A DNA stretch of 55,392 bases from Microbacterium sp. 67-17 (lineage in GTDB: Bacteria; Actinomycetota; Actinomycetes; Actinomycetales; Microbacteriaceae). Below the pieces are notes generated by a model. It was not told the origin of the DNA. It made no database searches and was given only the letters and a program-made list of their open reading frames with translations. The position numbers and the translations under genes are program-made. The stretch lies in NCBI RefSeq assembly GCF_001898325.1, contig NZ_MKTR01000030.1:1-55392 (forward strand). Reading direction: 5' to 3'. Positions within the stretch are counted from its first letter, which is position 1; the number at the start of each line of letters is the position of its first letter. This document shows, one piece after another, positions 36,643-44,933 of this stretch.

Positions 36643-38124
36643 TCAGGCCTCCGCTCCGCTTGTGACGACCGAATCGCTGGTGTCGAGCGGGTCGAGATCG
36701 CTCGGGCTCGACAGCGTCCCTCGCACTGCGGTCGCCGCCGCGACGAGCGGTGACACCAGGTGGGTGCGGCCGCCCTTGCCCTGGCGTCCTTCGAAGTTCC
36801 GGTTGGAGGTCGACGCGCACCGCTCACCGGGAGCCAGCTGGTCGGGGTTCATGCCCAGGCACATCGAGCACCCGGCGAACCGCCACTCTGCGCCGAACTC
36901 GGTGAAGACCTTGTCCAAGCCCTCGGCCTCTGCCTCCAGCCGGACCCGGGCAGACCCAGGAACGACCATGACCCTCACGTTCTCGGCCTTCGTGCGCCCC
37001 TTGATGATCGACGCGAACGCGCGCAGGTCTTCGATGCGGCTGTTGGTGCACGAGCCCATGAACACGGCATCCACCGGAACCTCCTTCAGAGGCGTCCCGG
37101 GAACCAGGTCCATGTACTCGATGGCGCGCTCCGCGGCGGCACGCTCGTTCGGGTCGCTGAACGACTCGGGCGAGGGGACGCTGTCACTGAGTGACACACC
37201 CTGACCAGGGTTGGTCCCCCACGTGACGAACGGCTCGAGCTCGTTCGCGTCGATGAAGACCTCGGCGTCGTAGACGGCCCCCTCGTCGCTCGGGAGCGTG
37301 CGCCAATAGGCGACGGCATCCTCCCAGTCCTGGCCCTTCGGGGCGTGAGGGCGTCCTTCGAGGTACGCGAAAGTGGTCTCGTCGGGCGCGACCATTCCTG
37401 CGCGGGCGCCGGCCTCGATCGACATGTTGCAGATCGTCATCCGACCCTCCATCGAGAGCGACCGGATGGCGGAGCCGCGGAACTCCAGGACGTAGCCCTG
37501 GCCTCCGTTGGTGCCGATCTTCGCGATCACGGCCAGGATGATGTCCTTGGCCGTCACGCCGGGCTTGAGCTCACCCTCGACCGTAATCGCCATCGTCTTG
37601 AAGGGCTTGAGCGGCAACGTCTGGGTCGCGAGCACGTGCTCGACCTCGCTCGTGCCGATGCCGAAGGCCATGGCACCGAAAGCGCCATGGGTCGAGGTGT
37701 GGGAGTCCCCGCAGACGACAGTGATGCCGGGCATCGTGAGGCCGAGCTGCGGGCCGACGACGTGAACGATGCCCTGTTCCTTGTCGCCGAGCGAATGCAG
37801 ACGCACCCCGAACTCTTCGGCGTTACGACGCAGGGTTTCGATCTGGGTGCGGCTGGTGAGATCCGCGATCGGCTTGTCGATGTCGAGCGTCGGCGTGTTG
37901 TGGTCTTCGGTCGCGATCGTGAGATCAAGACGGCGCACCGGGCGCCCCTCGGCTCGCAGACCATCGAAGGCCTGCGGGCTCGTGACCTCGTGCACCAGGT
38001 GCAGATCGATGTAGATCAGGTCGGGCTGGCCGTTCTCCCCCTTCACGACTAGGTGGTCGTCCCATACCTTTTCAGCCAAGGTACGGGGGTGATCGGGAAT
38101 GCCGACGTCAATGGATTCGCTCAT
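36643..38124 (-). CDS. leuC: 3-isopropylmalate dehydratase, large subunit
   Basis: This 493-residue aconitase-type protein carries a [4Fe-4S] cluster that isomerises 2- to 3-isopropylmalate. The cluster cysteines are in [16 protein letters not shown] and [35 protein letters not shown] is the family signature. The ATG at 38122-38124 begins [20 protein letters not shown]. An upstream open frame is spurious. The 136 bp upstream contain an 8-bp GC-rich inverted repeat (gcgacggg / cccgtcgc) that might be regulatory. Confidence 0.95.
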   Translation of the reverse strand: MSESIDVGIPDHPRTLAEKVWDDHLVVKGENGQPDLIYIDLHLVHEVTSPQAFDGLRAEGRPVRRLDLTIATEDHNTPTLDIDKPIADLTSRTQIETLRRNAEEFGVRLHSLGDKEQGIVHVVGPQLGLTMPGITVVCGDSHTSTHGAFGAMAFGIGTSEVEHVLATQTLPLKPFKTMAITVEGELKPGVTAKDIILAVIAKIGTNGGQGYVLEFRGSAIRSLSMEGRMTICNMSIEAGARAGMVAPDETTFAYLEGRPHAPKGQDWEDAVAYWRTLPSDEGAVYDAEVFIDANELEPFVTWGTNPGQGVSLSDSVPSPESFSDPNERAAAERAIEYMDLVPGTPLKEVPVDAVFMGSCTNSRIEDLRAFASIIKGRTKAENVRVMVVPGSARVRLEAEAEGLDKVFTEFGAEWRFAGCSMCLGMNPDQLAPGERCASTSNRNFEGRQGKGGRTHLVSPLVAAATAVRGTLSSPSDLDPLDTSDSVVTSGAEA

Positions 38125-38260
38125 GAACTCTTTCGTTCCAGGAAAGTGTGGTTCAAGCCCGCGACGAAACTCCGCGACGGGGATGGCCTGAGAACTAGGA
38201 CCCGTCGCGGCCGCTAAGAAGGAGGCGAGCGATCCGCATTCGCTCAGACTACCACCGGTG

Positions 38261-39364
38261 TCAGGCGCGCTCGTCGGGGCTCTCGGTCGGTGCCGGAGCG
38301 TCCACCGTCGAGGGTGTGCCCTTCTCCTGCGCGACGACGGATGCCGCATCCGCCGCCCCAGCGGGTTCTGCCTGACCTGCAACGCGACGCTCCCGCGAGG
38401 ATGCCACGAGGCTCGCGACAGTGGCCACAACCATCGAAATCACGATGACGCCGAGTGACATGAGCGTCGAGATCTCAGGCGCCCAGTCGATCGGCTCTCC
38501 CCCGTTAATGAACGGGAGCTCGTTCACGTGCATCGCGTGAAGGAACAGCTTCACGCCGATGAAGGCAAGGATGAACGCGATGCCGTAATGCAGGTAACGG
38601 AGGCGGTCAAGCAGATCGCCGAGCAAGAAGTAGAGCTGGCGCAGCCCCATGAGAGCGAAGATGTTCGCGGTGAACACGATGAAGGCGCTCTGGGTGATGC
38701 CGAAGATCGCGGGGATCGAATCGATCGCGAAGATGAGGTCGGTCACGCCGATCGCGACGAACACGATGATCATCGGCGTGAACATCTTCTTGCCATCGAC
38801 CACGGTGCGGATCTTCGCGCCGTCGTAGTGGTCGCTGATGTCGACAGTGCGTCGCACCAGCCGAACGATGAAGTTCTCTTTCTTCACGTCTTCGTCATGA
38901 TCCGCGCCAGGGAAGGCCTGCCGGTACGCGGTCCACACGAGGAACGCGCCGAAGATGTAGAAGACCCAACTGAAGTTCTCGATGATCGCGGCACCGGCGA
39001 GGATGAACAGGCCCCGCAGGATAAGGGCGATGATGATGCCCACCATCAGCACTTCCTGCTGATACCGGCGGGGCACCGCGAACTGGCTCATGATCAGGAC
39101 GAAGACGAACAGGTTGTCGATCGACAGGCTGTACTCGGTGAGCCACCCGGCGACGAACTGTCCGGCGTACTCACCACCGGCTATCAGCCACATCACCCCC
39201 GCGAAGATCAAAGCGAGGGTCACGTAGAAGACCACCCAGAGCGTCGATTCACGCGTCGACGGAATGTGGGGGCGCTTGAGGATGATGAGGAGGTCAGCGA
39301 GCAAGATCAGCGTCAGAACGACGAGAGATCCGATCTCGAACCAGAGCGGGAGGGTCAGATCCAC
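38261..39364 (-). CDS. TerC/Alx family integral membrane metal transporter
   Basis: This 367-residue protein has about eight membrane segments with the TerC signature regions: [21 protein letters not shown] (first acidic motif) and [19 protein letters not shown] (second). Both hold intramembrane Asp residues thought to bind metal. It ends in a Pro/Ala/Glu-rich tail. TerC/Alx relatives export Mn2+ and help load metal onto secreted enzymes. It starts at GTG (39362-39364), about 33 nt below a likely yybP-ykoY Mn2+ riboswitch. The riboswitch strongly supports a manganese role over tellurite resistance. Confidence 0.9.
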   Translation of the reverse strand: MDLTLPLWFEIGSLVVLTLILLADLLIILKRPHIPSTRESTLWVVFYVTLALIFAGVMWLIAGGEYAGQFVAGWLTEYSLSIDNLFVFVLIMSQFAVPRRYQQEVLMVGIIIALILRGLFILAGAAIIENFSWVFYIFGAFLVWTAYRQAFPGADHDEDVKKENFIVRLVRRTVDISDHYDGAKIRTVVDGKKMFTPMIIVFVAIGVTDLIFAIDSIPAIFGITQSAFIVFTANIFALMGLRQLYFLLGDLLDRLRYLHYGIAFILAFIGVKLFLHAMHVNELPFINGGEPIDWAPEISTLMSLGVIVISMVVATVASLVASSRERRVAGQAEPAGAADAASVVAQEKGTPSTVDAPAPTESPDERA

Positions 39365-39396
39365 GAGGGCCTTTCACAGCAAGCGGGCAGGTGCGT

Positions 39397-39509
39397 GCAC
39401 CGAAAGTCTCTCCCCCGCCGCGTGGCGGTGCGCGCCCGGGGCCGCCGGCCCGTGATGACGAACGCGCAAGATCGGGATACTCCCTCTCGCTCCCCCAGGA
39501 TAGCGGTGC
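39397..39509 (-). promoter_or_regulatory. yybP-ykoY (manganese) riboswitch upstream of terC
   Basis: Read on the minus strand, the closing P1 stem is GCACCG...CGGTGC. The first loop is GAGGGAGTATCCC, corresponding to the conserved GGGGAGUA. A CGTCATCA segment lies before a GC-rich stem, and the last loop is GGAGAGACTTTCGG, corresponding to GAGACCUU. These two loops dock to form the Mn2+ site in this class. Position directly upstream of a TerC gene is the classical context. Recognised by motif and pairing only; no covariance search was run. Confidence 0.82.
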
Positions 39510-39569
39510 CCCAGCGATCCAATAGGCGCGCACAAAACCGCGGCGGCGAAGCTGCACGGTCGAAACGAC

Positions 39570-39603
39570 AGTGGTGCAGCATCCGAATGGATGCCGCACC
39601 ACT
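39570..39603 (-). terminator. Terminator-like hairpin downstream of the MFS gene
   Basis: A 15-bp stem has arms agtggtgcagcatcc and ggatgccgcaccact with one mismatch and a gaat loop. It begins about 33 nt after the MFS stop and before the riboswitch, so it separates the two units. Confidence 0.65.
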
Positions 39604-39635
39604 GCGCTGACGGTCCCGCTGGCGGGCGCTGACCG

Positions 39636-41297
39636 TCAGTCTGGGACGCCGGACGCGCTCCCTCTCGGGGAGGCGGCGGGGAGCAGCCCTTCCGTCCCGC
39701 TGGCTCCGTCGGCCGCGGCCGGCGGTACCTCTTGGAGCGCGGAATCTGCGCCCTCAGGTTCTTGGGTGCCTGTCTCGAGGGTCGAGCGCAGCGGAACCTC
39801 CTTGATGAAGGCCACGATGACAAGACCCGCTAGGACCATCGGGATCAACATCGCGAACACCGGGGTGAGAGCGTCGTTGTACGCACCGACGATGACCTCG
39901 CGGACCTGATCGGGCAGCGCATTGACTGCTGCAGGCGTAAAGGAGTTCGCATCTCCCGTTCCCGTACCTGCGGTCATCCGCTCCGTGAGCAGTTCGGTCA
40001 GGCGCGAGGTGAAGATTGCGCCCACGACGGCGCCGCCCAGCGACGCGCCGATCTCGCGGAAGAAGTTGTTCGAGGCTGTCGCTGTTCCCACTTGGGAGTC
40101 GGGGAAGGAGTTCTGCACCACGAGGATGAGGATCTGCATCGACAGACCGATTCCCGCACCGATGACGAACAGGTACGACATCAGCACCCATAGCGGCGTG
40201 TCGACGGTCAGCGTGGACAGAAGCCAGAGCCCGACCGCAATCACGATCATGCTCGCGATCGGCATCCACTTGTAGCGCCCGGTCTTGGAGGCAAGGAAGC
40301 CGGTTGTAATCGCGCTCGCCATGAGGCCCGCGATCATCGGCAGCATCATGAAGCCCGAGACCGTGGCGTTGACGCCGGTCACCATCTGCAGATAGGTCGG
40401 CAGGTAGGCGAGTGTTCCGAACATGGCAACACCGATGAACAGCCCGGCCGAGGTCGCGAGCACGAAGTTACGGGAGCGGAACAGCGAAAGCGGGATGATC
40501 GGCTCGGCAGCCTTGTATTCGGCCAGCACGAACAGTGCCGCGAAGATGACGGCGGTAGCGATCAGCCACAGGATGGTCGGCGAGTTCCAGTCGTACTCGG
40601 TGCCGCCCCACGAGGCGACCAGAATGATCGAGGTCACCGCGACAGCCATCGTGAGCGTGCCCCACACATCGAATCTGACCCTCACAGAATGCCGCGGGAG
40701 CTTCAGGAATACCGCTGCGAGCGCAATCGCGATCAGACCCAGCGGGACGTTGATCCAAAACGCCCACCGCCACCCGACACTCTCGGTGAACCATCCGCCC
40801 AGCAGCGGCCCGGCGATAGAGGAGATACCGAAGACAGCGCCCATGACGCCCATGTACTTCGAGCGCTCGCGGACGGGCACCACGTCGGCGATGATCGCCT
40901 GCGAGAGGATCATGAGCCCACCGCCGCCGATCCCCTGCACGGTGCGACCGATGATGAGCCAGGTCATGTCCTGTGCGGCACCGCCGACAATCGATCCGAG
41001 AACGAACACCGACAGAGCGCCGATGAACAGGCCCTTCCGGCCGATGAGGTCGCCGAGCTTGCCATAGATCGGCATCATGATCGTCGCGGCCACCAGGTAC
41101 CCGGTCGTCACCCACAGCATGTGGTTCACACCGTCGAGTTCGCCGACGATCGTGGGCAACGCCGTCGAGAAGATGGTCTGGTCCAGCGACGACAGCAGCA
41201 TGGCCACGAGCAGGCCAGCGAACACGAGCAAAACGCGGCGCTTGTCGGTAGCCGCGGAAGCCTCCTCGACGACCGAATCGTCGAGAGCCACAGTCAT
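39636..41297 (-). CDS. MFS transporter, DHA2 (EmrB/QacA) drug:H+ antiporter family
   Basis: This protein of about 553 residues has 14 predicted membrane segments. Segment 1 carries the DHA2 signature LLSSLDQTIFSTALPTIVGEL. Motif A is YGKLGDLIGRKGLF, and motif C lies near VFGISSIAGPLLGGWFTESV. Such exporters remove antibiotics, dyes and biocides. The ATG at 41295-41297 (MTVALDDSV) was chosen; a GTG three codons upstream is possible. It lies next to a degraded two-component system that may once have controlled it or a nearby ABC exporter. Confidence 0.92.
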   Translation of the reverse strand: MTVALDDSVVEEASAATDKRRVLLVFAGLLVAMLLSSLDQTIFSTALPTIVGELDGVNHMLWVTTGYLVAATIMMPIYGKLGDLIGRKGLFIGALSVFVLGSIVGGAAQDMTWLIIGRTVQGIGGGGLMILSQAIIADVVPVRERSKYMGVMGAVFGISSIAGPLLGGWFTESVGWRWAFWINVPLGLIAIALAAVFLKLPRHSVRVRFDVWGTLTMAVAVTSIILVASWGGTEYDWNSPTILWLIATAVIFAALFVLAEYKAAEPIIPLSLFRSRNFVLATSAGLFIGVAMFGTLAYLPTYLQMVTGVNATVSGFMMLPMIAGLMASAITTGFLASKTGRYKWMPIASMIVIAVGLWLLSTLTVDTPLWVLMSYLFVIGAGIGLSMQILILVVQNSFPDSQVGTATASNNFFREIGASLGGAVVGAIFTSRLTELLTERMTAGTGTGDANSFTPAAVNALPDQVREVIVGAYNDALTPVFAMLIPMVLAGLVIVAFIKEVPLRSTLETGTQEPEGADSALQEVPPAAADGASGTEGLLPAASPRGSASGVPD

Positions 41298-41357
41298 TTC
41301 CGTCACACAACGATCATTCGCCGAATGCCGCTGTGGCGCGTCCCGCAGCCGCGGCAT

Positions 41358-41387
41358 CTTCGCGTACCGCGATCGCGGTACGCGAAG
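41358..41387. repeat. Perfect 30-bp palindrome (terminator or operator)
   Basis: The arm cttcgcgtaccgcga is followed directly by its exact complement, centred at 41372/41373. It abuts the response-regulator stop codon and lies 61 bp before the MFS start. It could terminate the regulator transcript or act as a dimeric operator for the MFS gene. Confidence 0.6.
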
Positions 41388-41900
41388 TCACTCCCCCGGC
41401 GTCAACAGCCCGGACTCGTAGGCGAGGATGACGAGCTGAGCGCGATCGTGAGCCTGTACCTTCGTCATGATGCGGTTCACATGGGTCTTGGCAGTGAGCG
41501 CCCGCGTCGCCGCCGGGGAGAGCAGCGCGTCGCCCACGTGAACCGAGCGCACCGCCCGCACAATGTCCTCGGGCTCTGCGCCCTTTCCCACGAAGGCGCT
41601 CGCACCGGCGCGAAGCGCCGAGATGAGGTTCTCGTCCTCCTCGAAGGTCGTCAGGACGAGAACCTTGGTCTGCGCGAGTGTGGGGTCCGAACAGATCTGG
41701 GCGGTCGCCGCGATCCCGTCGAGCTCAGGCATCCGGATATCCATCACAATGACATCCGGATGCAGCGTGCTGGCGAGTCTGACGGCCTCGAGCCCGTTGG
41801 AGGCTTGACCGACGACCGTGATGTCGTCGTGGGTGTCCAAGATGTCGACCACCGCCTGGCGAATCAGGGATTGGTCGTCCACGACCACGACAGCTGTCAT
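41388..41900 (-). CDS. NarL/LuxR-type response regulator with a deleted DNA-binding helix region
   Basis: This is a 170-residue protein. The receiver domain is intact (DDQSL acid pocket, phosphoacceptor D54 in VIVMDIRMPELDG, K106 in FVGKG). After LLSPAATRAL at residues 127-135 the sequence jumps straight to TAKTHVNRIMTK, the recognition helix of the LuxR-type HTH. The expected 45-50 residues (linker plus the LTxREREVL...SNxEIA part) are missing, although the frame is kept. Normal relatives have 210-220 residues, so DNA binding is probably lost. It overlaps the truncated kinase by 4 bp (ATGA). Confidence 0.88.
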   Translation of the reverse strand: MTAVVVVDDQSLIRQAVVDILDTHDDITVVGQASNGLEAVRLASTLHPDVIVMDIRMPELDGIAATAQICSDPTLAQTKVLVLTTFEEDENLISALRAGASAFVGKGAEPEDIVRAVRSVHVGDALLSPAATRALTAKTHVNRIMTKVQAHDRAQLVILAYESGLLTPGE

Positions 41901-42808
41901 TGCGTATCCTCCCGGCTCAGCGGCAATCGCGCCTCGACCTTCCAGCCGGCGGTTGCTGGGCCCGCGCTGACGGTACCGCGCACCGATGCCACGCGTTCCC
42001 GGAGTCCGACAAGACCGAGGCCCGAACCTGCAGCGTCGCGCCCACGCGCGGTGCCGGTATCCATCGGGTTGGACACGGTGACGACGACGGCATCCTTACC
42101 GACGTGCACGAGCACGTGCGCGCGGTGCTCGGTCCCGTGCTTGTGCGCGTTGGTCAGCGCCTCCTGAATCACGCGATAGGCCACGTGGCTCACCGCACCC
42201 GAGACGCGGGCCGGGTCGCCCTCGATGCGCGTGTGTACCTCGAGGCCGGATGCCGTGAACTGGTGCACGAGCTCGTCGAGGTGGTCGAGTCCGCCCTGGG
42301 GTCGGGATGTCGAATCAGCCGCGCCGTCGGCCCGCAGCATCGTCATGAGGTCGCCGATCTCGGCAAGAACGGTGCGCGCCGCAGCGCGAATCGTGGCCAG
42401 AGATTCCTTCGCCTTGTCGGGGCGCATATCAACCGCCGAGGAGGCCACACCTGCGTTGAGACTGATCACCGCGATCTGGTGCGCGACAGCGTCGTGCAGA
42501 TCGCGGGCGATCCGCAGACGCTCCTCGCTCACCCGACGGCTGGCTTCGGCTTCCCGCGTTCGTTCAGCCCGCTCGGCTCGCTCCTGGATCGCCGCGATGT
42601 ACGCGCGTCGAGATCGCGCGCCATCACCCGCAGCTGTGCCGAGCGCGACGATGAGTCCGAACTGCAAGATGCGGGGATCGACGATGCTCCCCACCGAGCC
42701 GAGAAACGCCAGCAGGACGATAGCGGCTGTCGCGCACGCCCCCACCGTAAAGCCCCGACGCCTACTGACTCGCGCGGCGACATGGAACACGGCGGCAGCC
42801 AGAGCCAC
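41897..42808 (-). CDS. Two-component sensor histidine kinase, N-terminally truncated
   Basis: The remaining 303 residues, from a GTG at 42806-42808, include at most two membrane segments. They then show the HisKA_3 dimerisation/phosphoacceptor box RIARDLHDAVAHQIAVIS (H105) and the HATPase part with QEALTNAHKHG and GSGLGLVGLRERV. Kinases of this class normally carry four to six membrane helices (about 400 residues). The open frame runs about 40 bp further upstream and then meets the tail of an ABC permease gene. No promoter or ribosome binding site is evident, so this is probably a decaying gene. Confidence 0.85.
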   Translation of the reverse strand: MALAAAVFHVAARVSRRRGFTVGACATAAIVLLAFLGSVGSIVDPRILQFGLIVALGTAAGDGARSRRAYIAAIQERAERAERTREAEASRRVSEERLRIARDLHDAVAHQIAVISLNAGVASSAVDMRPDKAKESLATIRAAARTVLAEIGDLMTMLRADGAADSTSRPQGGLDHLDELVHQFTASGLEVHTRIEGDPARVSGAVSHVAYRVIQEALTNAHKHGTEHRAHVLVHVGKDAVVVTVSNPMDTGTARGRDAAGSGLGLVGLRERVASVRGTVSAGPATAGWKVEARLPLSREDTQ

Positions 42809-42849
42809 CGCGATTCCCGGCGAGAGCGTGCCAGCGAGCGCCGCAGCCG

Positions 42850-43119
42850 TTCACGCTCTTCAGCCTCGAAGCTGCCTTCCTCGGATTCCTCGGCAGCGCG
42901 ATCGGTGCCGTCATCGCGATGATCGTCGGAACAGGAGTCAGCGGCGCGCTATCGACATCGCTGCTCGCCGATCTGCCGGGACTGACGCTGATCGCCTTCG
43001 ATCCTGCGTCGATCGCAACGATCATCATCCTCGTCATGGCGATCGCCTTCCTCTCCGGAACGCTTCCGGCCGCCCGTGCGGCCCGGGCCGACCCTGTGGA
43101 TTCGCTGCGGTACGAGTAA
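42850..43119 (+). pseudogene. C-terminal fragment of an FtsX/MacB-type ABC transporter permease
   Basis: Eighty-nine codons begin FTLFSLEAAFLGFLGSAIGA and end AARAARADPVDSLRYE before TAA. This is the last membrane region and characteristic C-terminus of MacB/FtsX-family permeases. No start, ATPase gene or N-terminal domain lies upstream; the sequence instead runs into the truncated kinase on the other strand. The best explanation is a deletion joining two divergent genes. Confidence 0.85.
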
Positions 43120-43127
43120 TCACCGCG

Positions 43128-43170
43128 CAGGAGGGGCATCCGGTCATCGATCGGGTGCCCCTCCTGTCGT
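43128..43170 (+). terminator. Terminator of the lost ABC permease operon
   Basis: A perfect 11-bp stem (caggaggggca / tgcccctcctg) with a 17-nt loop is followed by tcgttt. It starts 9 bp after the permease stop. Confidence 0.75.
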
Positions 43171-43272
43171 TTCCCCATCTCGAAGACCCGTGAGACGAAT
43201 CGCCGGATGCCGACACTGACGGTGTGAGAGACAATGAGGCGCGCCGACTCGCGGTGCGATACAGGGGAACCG

Positions 43273-43830
43273 ATGACCGATTCAGTGACCACGGGAGACG
43301 CCGAACTCGTCGCCCGAGCCGCAGGCGGCAGCGAACAGGCGTTCCGACAGCTGTATCGCGCCTACGTTCGGCCCGTGTATTGGATCGCGCACCGGCTCCT
43401 GGGCGATCCCTCGGATGCCGAGGATGTCGTGCAGGAGACCTTCGTCGTCGCCTGGCGGAAGCTCCCGGAGCTCGACCTCGCGTCGGACTCGCTGCTGCCG
43501 TGGCTGGCAACCATCTGCCGATTCCAGTCGGCGAACCGGATGCGCGCGCAGCGAAGGGACCGCGAACAGGCGGGAGCGGTGGCAGATGACACCATCCCGG
43601 CGACGGTGAATGTCGAGCAGCAGATGATCGACGAGGAATACCTTCGCCTGATCGCTGCCGAGATCGCGACCCTCTCCGACACTGACCGCGAGATCCTGCG
43701 GCTGTGTGCGGCGGAAGGTTACGCCTACAGTGCCGCGGCCGAGCAGCTCGGCATCCCGCACGGAGCTGTTCGCAACCGTCTCTCCCGCATCCGCACGCGT
43801 TTGCGGACCGTTGCCAAGGAGAGCACATGA
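43273..43830 (+). CDS. ECF-type RNA polymerase sigma factor
   Basis: This 185-residue sigma-70 family factor has only regions 2 and 4. Region 2 includes DAEDVVQETFVVAWRKLP (promoter melting/-10 binding). Region 4 is LSDTDREILRLCAAEGYAYS plus AAAEQLGIPHGAVRNRLSRI. The ATG at 43273 has gggga about 7 nt upstream. It overlaps the next gene by 4 bp (ATGA). That partner is a DUF4349 membrane protein where an anti-sigma factor is normally found. Confidence 0.92.
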   Translation: MTDSVTTGDAELVARAAGGSEQAFRQLYRAYVRPVYWIAHRLLGDPSDAEDVVQETFVVAWRKLPELDLASDSLLPWLATICRFQSANRMRAQRRDREQAGAVADDTIPATVNVEQQMIDEEYLRLIAAEIATLSDTDREILRLCAAEGYAYSAAAEQLGIPHGAVRNRLSRIRTRLRTVAKEST

Positions 43831-44912
43831 ACACCGACAATCCCCAGAGTTCCACCGCGGACCGACTCCCTCTCCTGGATGACGAGCGCGTCGCTGTTAT
43901 CGAAGATGGGGTCTTCACGACCATCGAAAGTGAGCGCGCGGCATCCGTTCGGCGCTCTGTGGCTCGTGGCCGAGTGTGGATGGCGGGTGCGGCCGCGGCT
44001 GCGGTCGTGGCCGTCGCCGCCATCATCGCGCCGACCGTTCTCAGCGGGCTGAGCACGAATGAGAGCGGAGCGGCGGGCCTCATGCCCGCAGATATGCCCG
44101 TGGACGGCGGCATGTCGGGAAGTGAGATCGCACTCACTGACGGAGCGGTCGTCGACGGCTCGGGCGGTGGGAAGGCAATGGATTCCGCCATCGGCGAGTC
44201 CGGTCGTTCGATCATCGCCTCGTCGTCCGCCACCGTCGTGGTCGACGACGTTCGTGCCGCGGCTGACCAGATCGCGACCGCCGCCGACGGGCGCGGCGGG
44301 TACGTCGAATCGATGAGCATCGGGTCCGGTTACACGGGGATGCCCGTCGATCTGGCCGACCCGACCGTCGCCGTCACGAACGGGTGGATCACCGTGCGTA
44401 TTCCCGCCGATGAGCTTGCCGACGCGATGGCCGACCTGGAGCAGGTGGGCGAGGTGACCGCATCCTCGATCGACCGATTCGATGTCACCGACCAGGTGGT
44501 CGACCTGCAGGCACGTGTGGATGCCGCGCAGGCATCCGTCGACCGCCTGCTCGAGCTGATGGGGCAGGCAGGGTCGGTTTCGGACCTGATCGCCGCCGAG
44601 TCGGCTCTCGCCGAGCGGCAGGCAACCCTCGAGTCCTACCAGCAGCAGCTCGAATCGCTCGAGGATCAGGTCGCGATGTCGTCGCTGAACGTGTCGCTCA
44701 CCGTGCGCCACGAGGCGGTCGACGCAAACCCCGCCGGCTTCTGGGATGGCCTCGTCGCCGGCTGGAACGGCCTGGTCGCAACGCTCAACGGCATCGTCGT
44801 CGCGCTCGGCTTCCTCATCCCCTGGATTGCGGTGGTCGCTGTCATCGGCGGAGCGGTCTGGGGGATCATCGTGCTCGTGCGCCGGCGGCGCCGCCCCTCC
44901 GCTGAGGAGTGA
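43827..44912 (+). CDS. DUF4349 membrane protein, candidate anti-sigma factor
   Basis: This 361-residue protein has a cytosolic N-terminal segment (about 50 residues), then a membrane helix (MAGAAAAAVVAVAAIIAP). The external part includes a Gly/Ser/Met-rich linker and the DUF4349 domain (ADGRGGYVESMSIGSG, WITVRIPADELADAMADLEQ) with a coiled coil (about 250-310). A second membrane helix near residue 325 and an Arg-rich tail end it. The coupled start and topology fit a membrane-bound partner that restrains the ECF sigma factor. No zinc-type anti-sigma motif is present, so that role is inferred. Confidence 0.85.
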   Translation: MNTDNPQSSTADRLPLLDDERVAVIEDGVFTTIESERAASVRRSVARGRVWMAGAAAAAVVAVAAIIAPTVLSGLSTNESGAAGLMPADMPVDGGMSGSEIALTDGAVVDGSGGGKAMDSAIGESGRSIIASSSATVVVDDVRAAADQIATAADGRGGYVESMSIGSGYTGMPVDLADPTVAVTNGWITVRIPADELADAMADLEQVGEVTASSIDRFDVTDQVVDLQARVDAAQASVDRLLELMGQAGSVSDLIAAESALAERQATLESYQQQLESLEDQVAMSSLNVSLTVRHEAVDANPAGFWDGLVAGWNGLVATLNGIVVALGFLIPWIAVVAVIGGAVWGIIVLVRRRRRPSAEE

Positions 44913-44933
44913 GCTCGGGACGGTCGCCAGCAC

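Noticed and set aside
38125..38260. T-box or leucine-rich leader peptide before leuC
   Set aside because: A GC-rich inverted repeat is present, but I saw no leucine-rich short ORF with a ribosome binding site and no T-box sequence.
38261..39364. Tellurite resistance as the function of the TerC protein
   Set aside because: No other ter genes are nearby, and the Mn2+-type riboswitch points to manganese handling.
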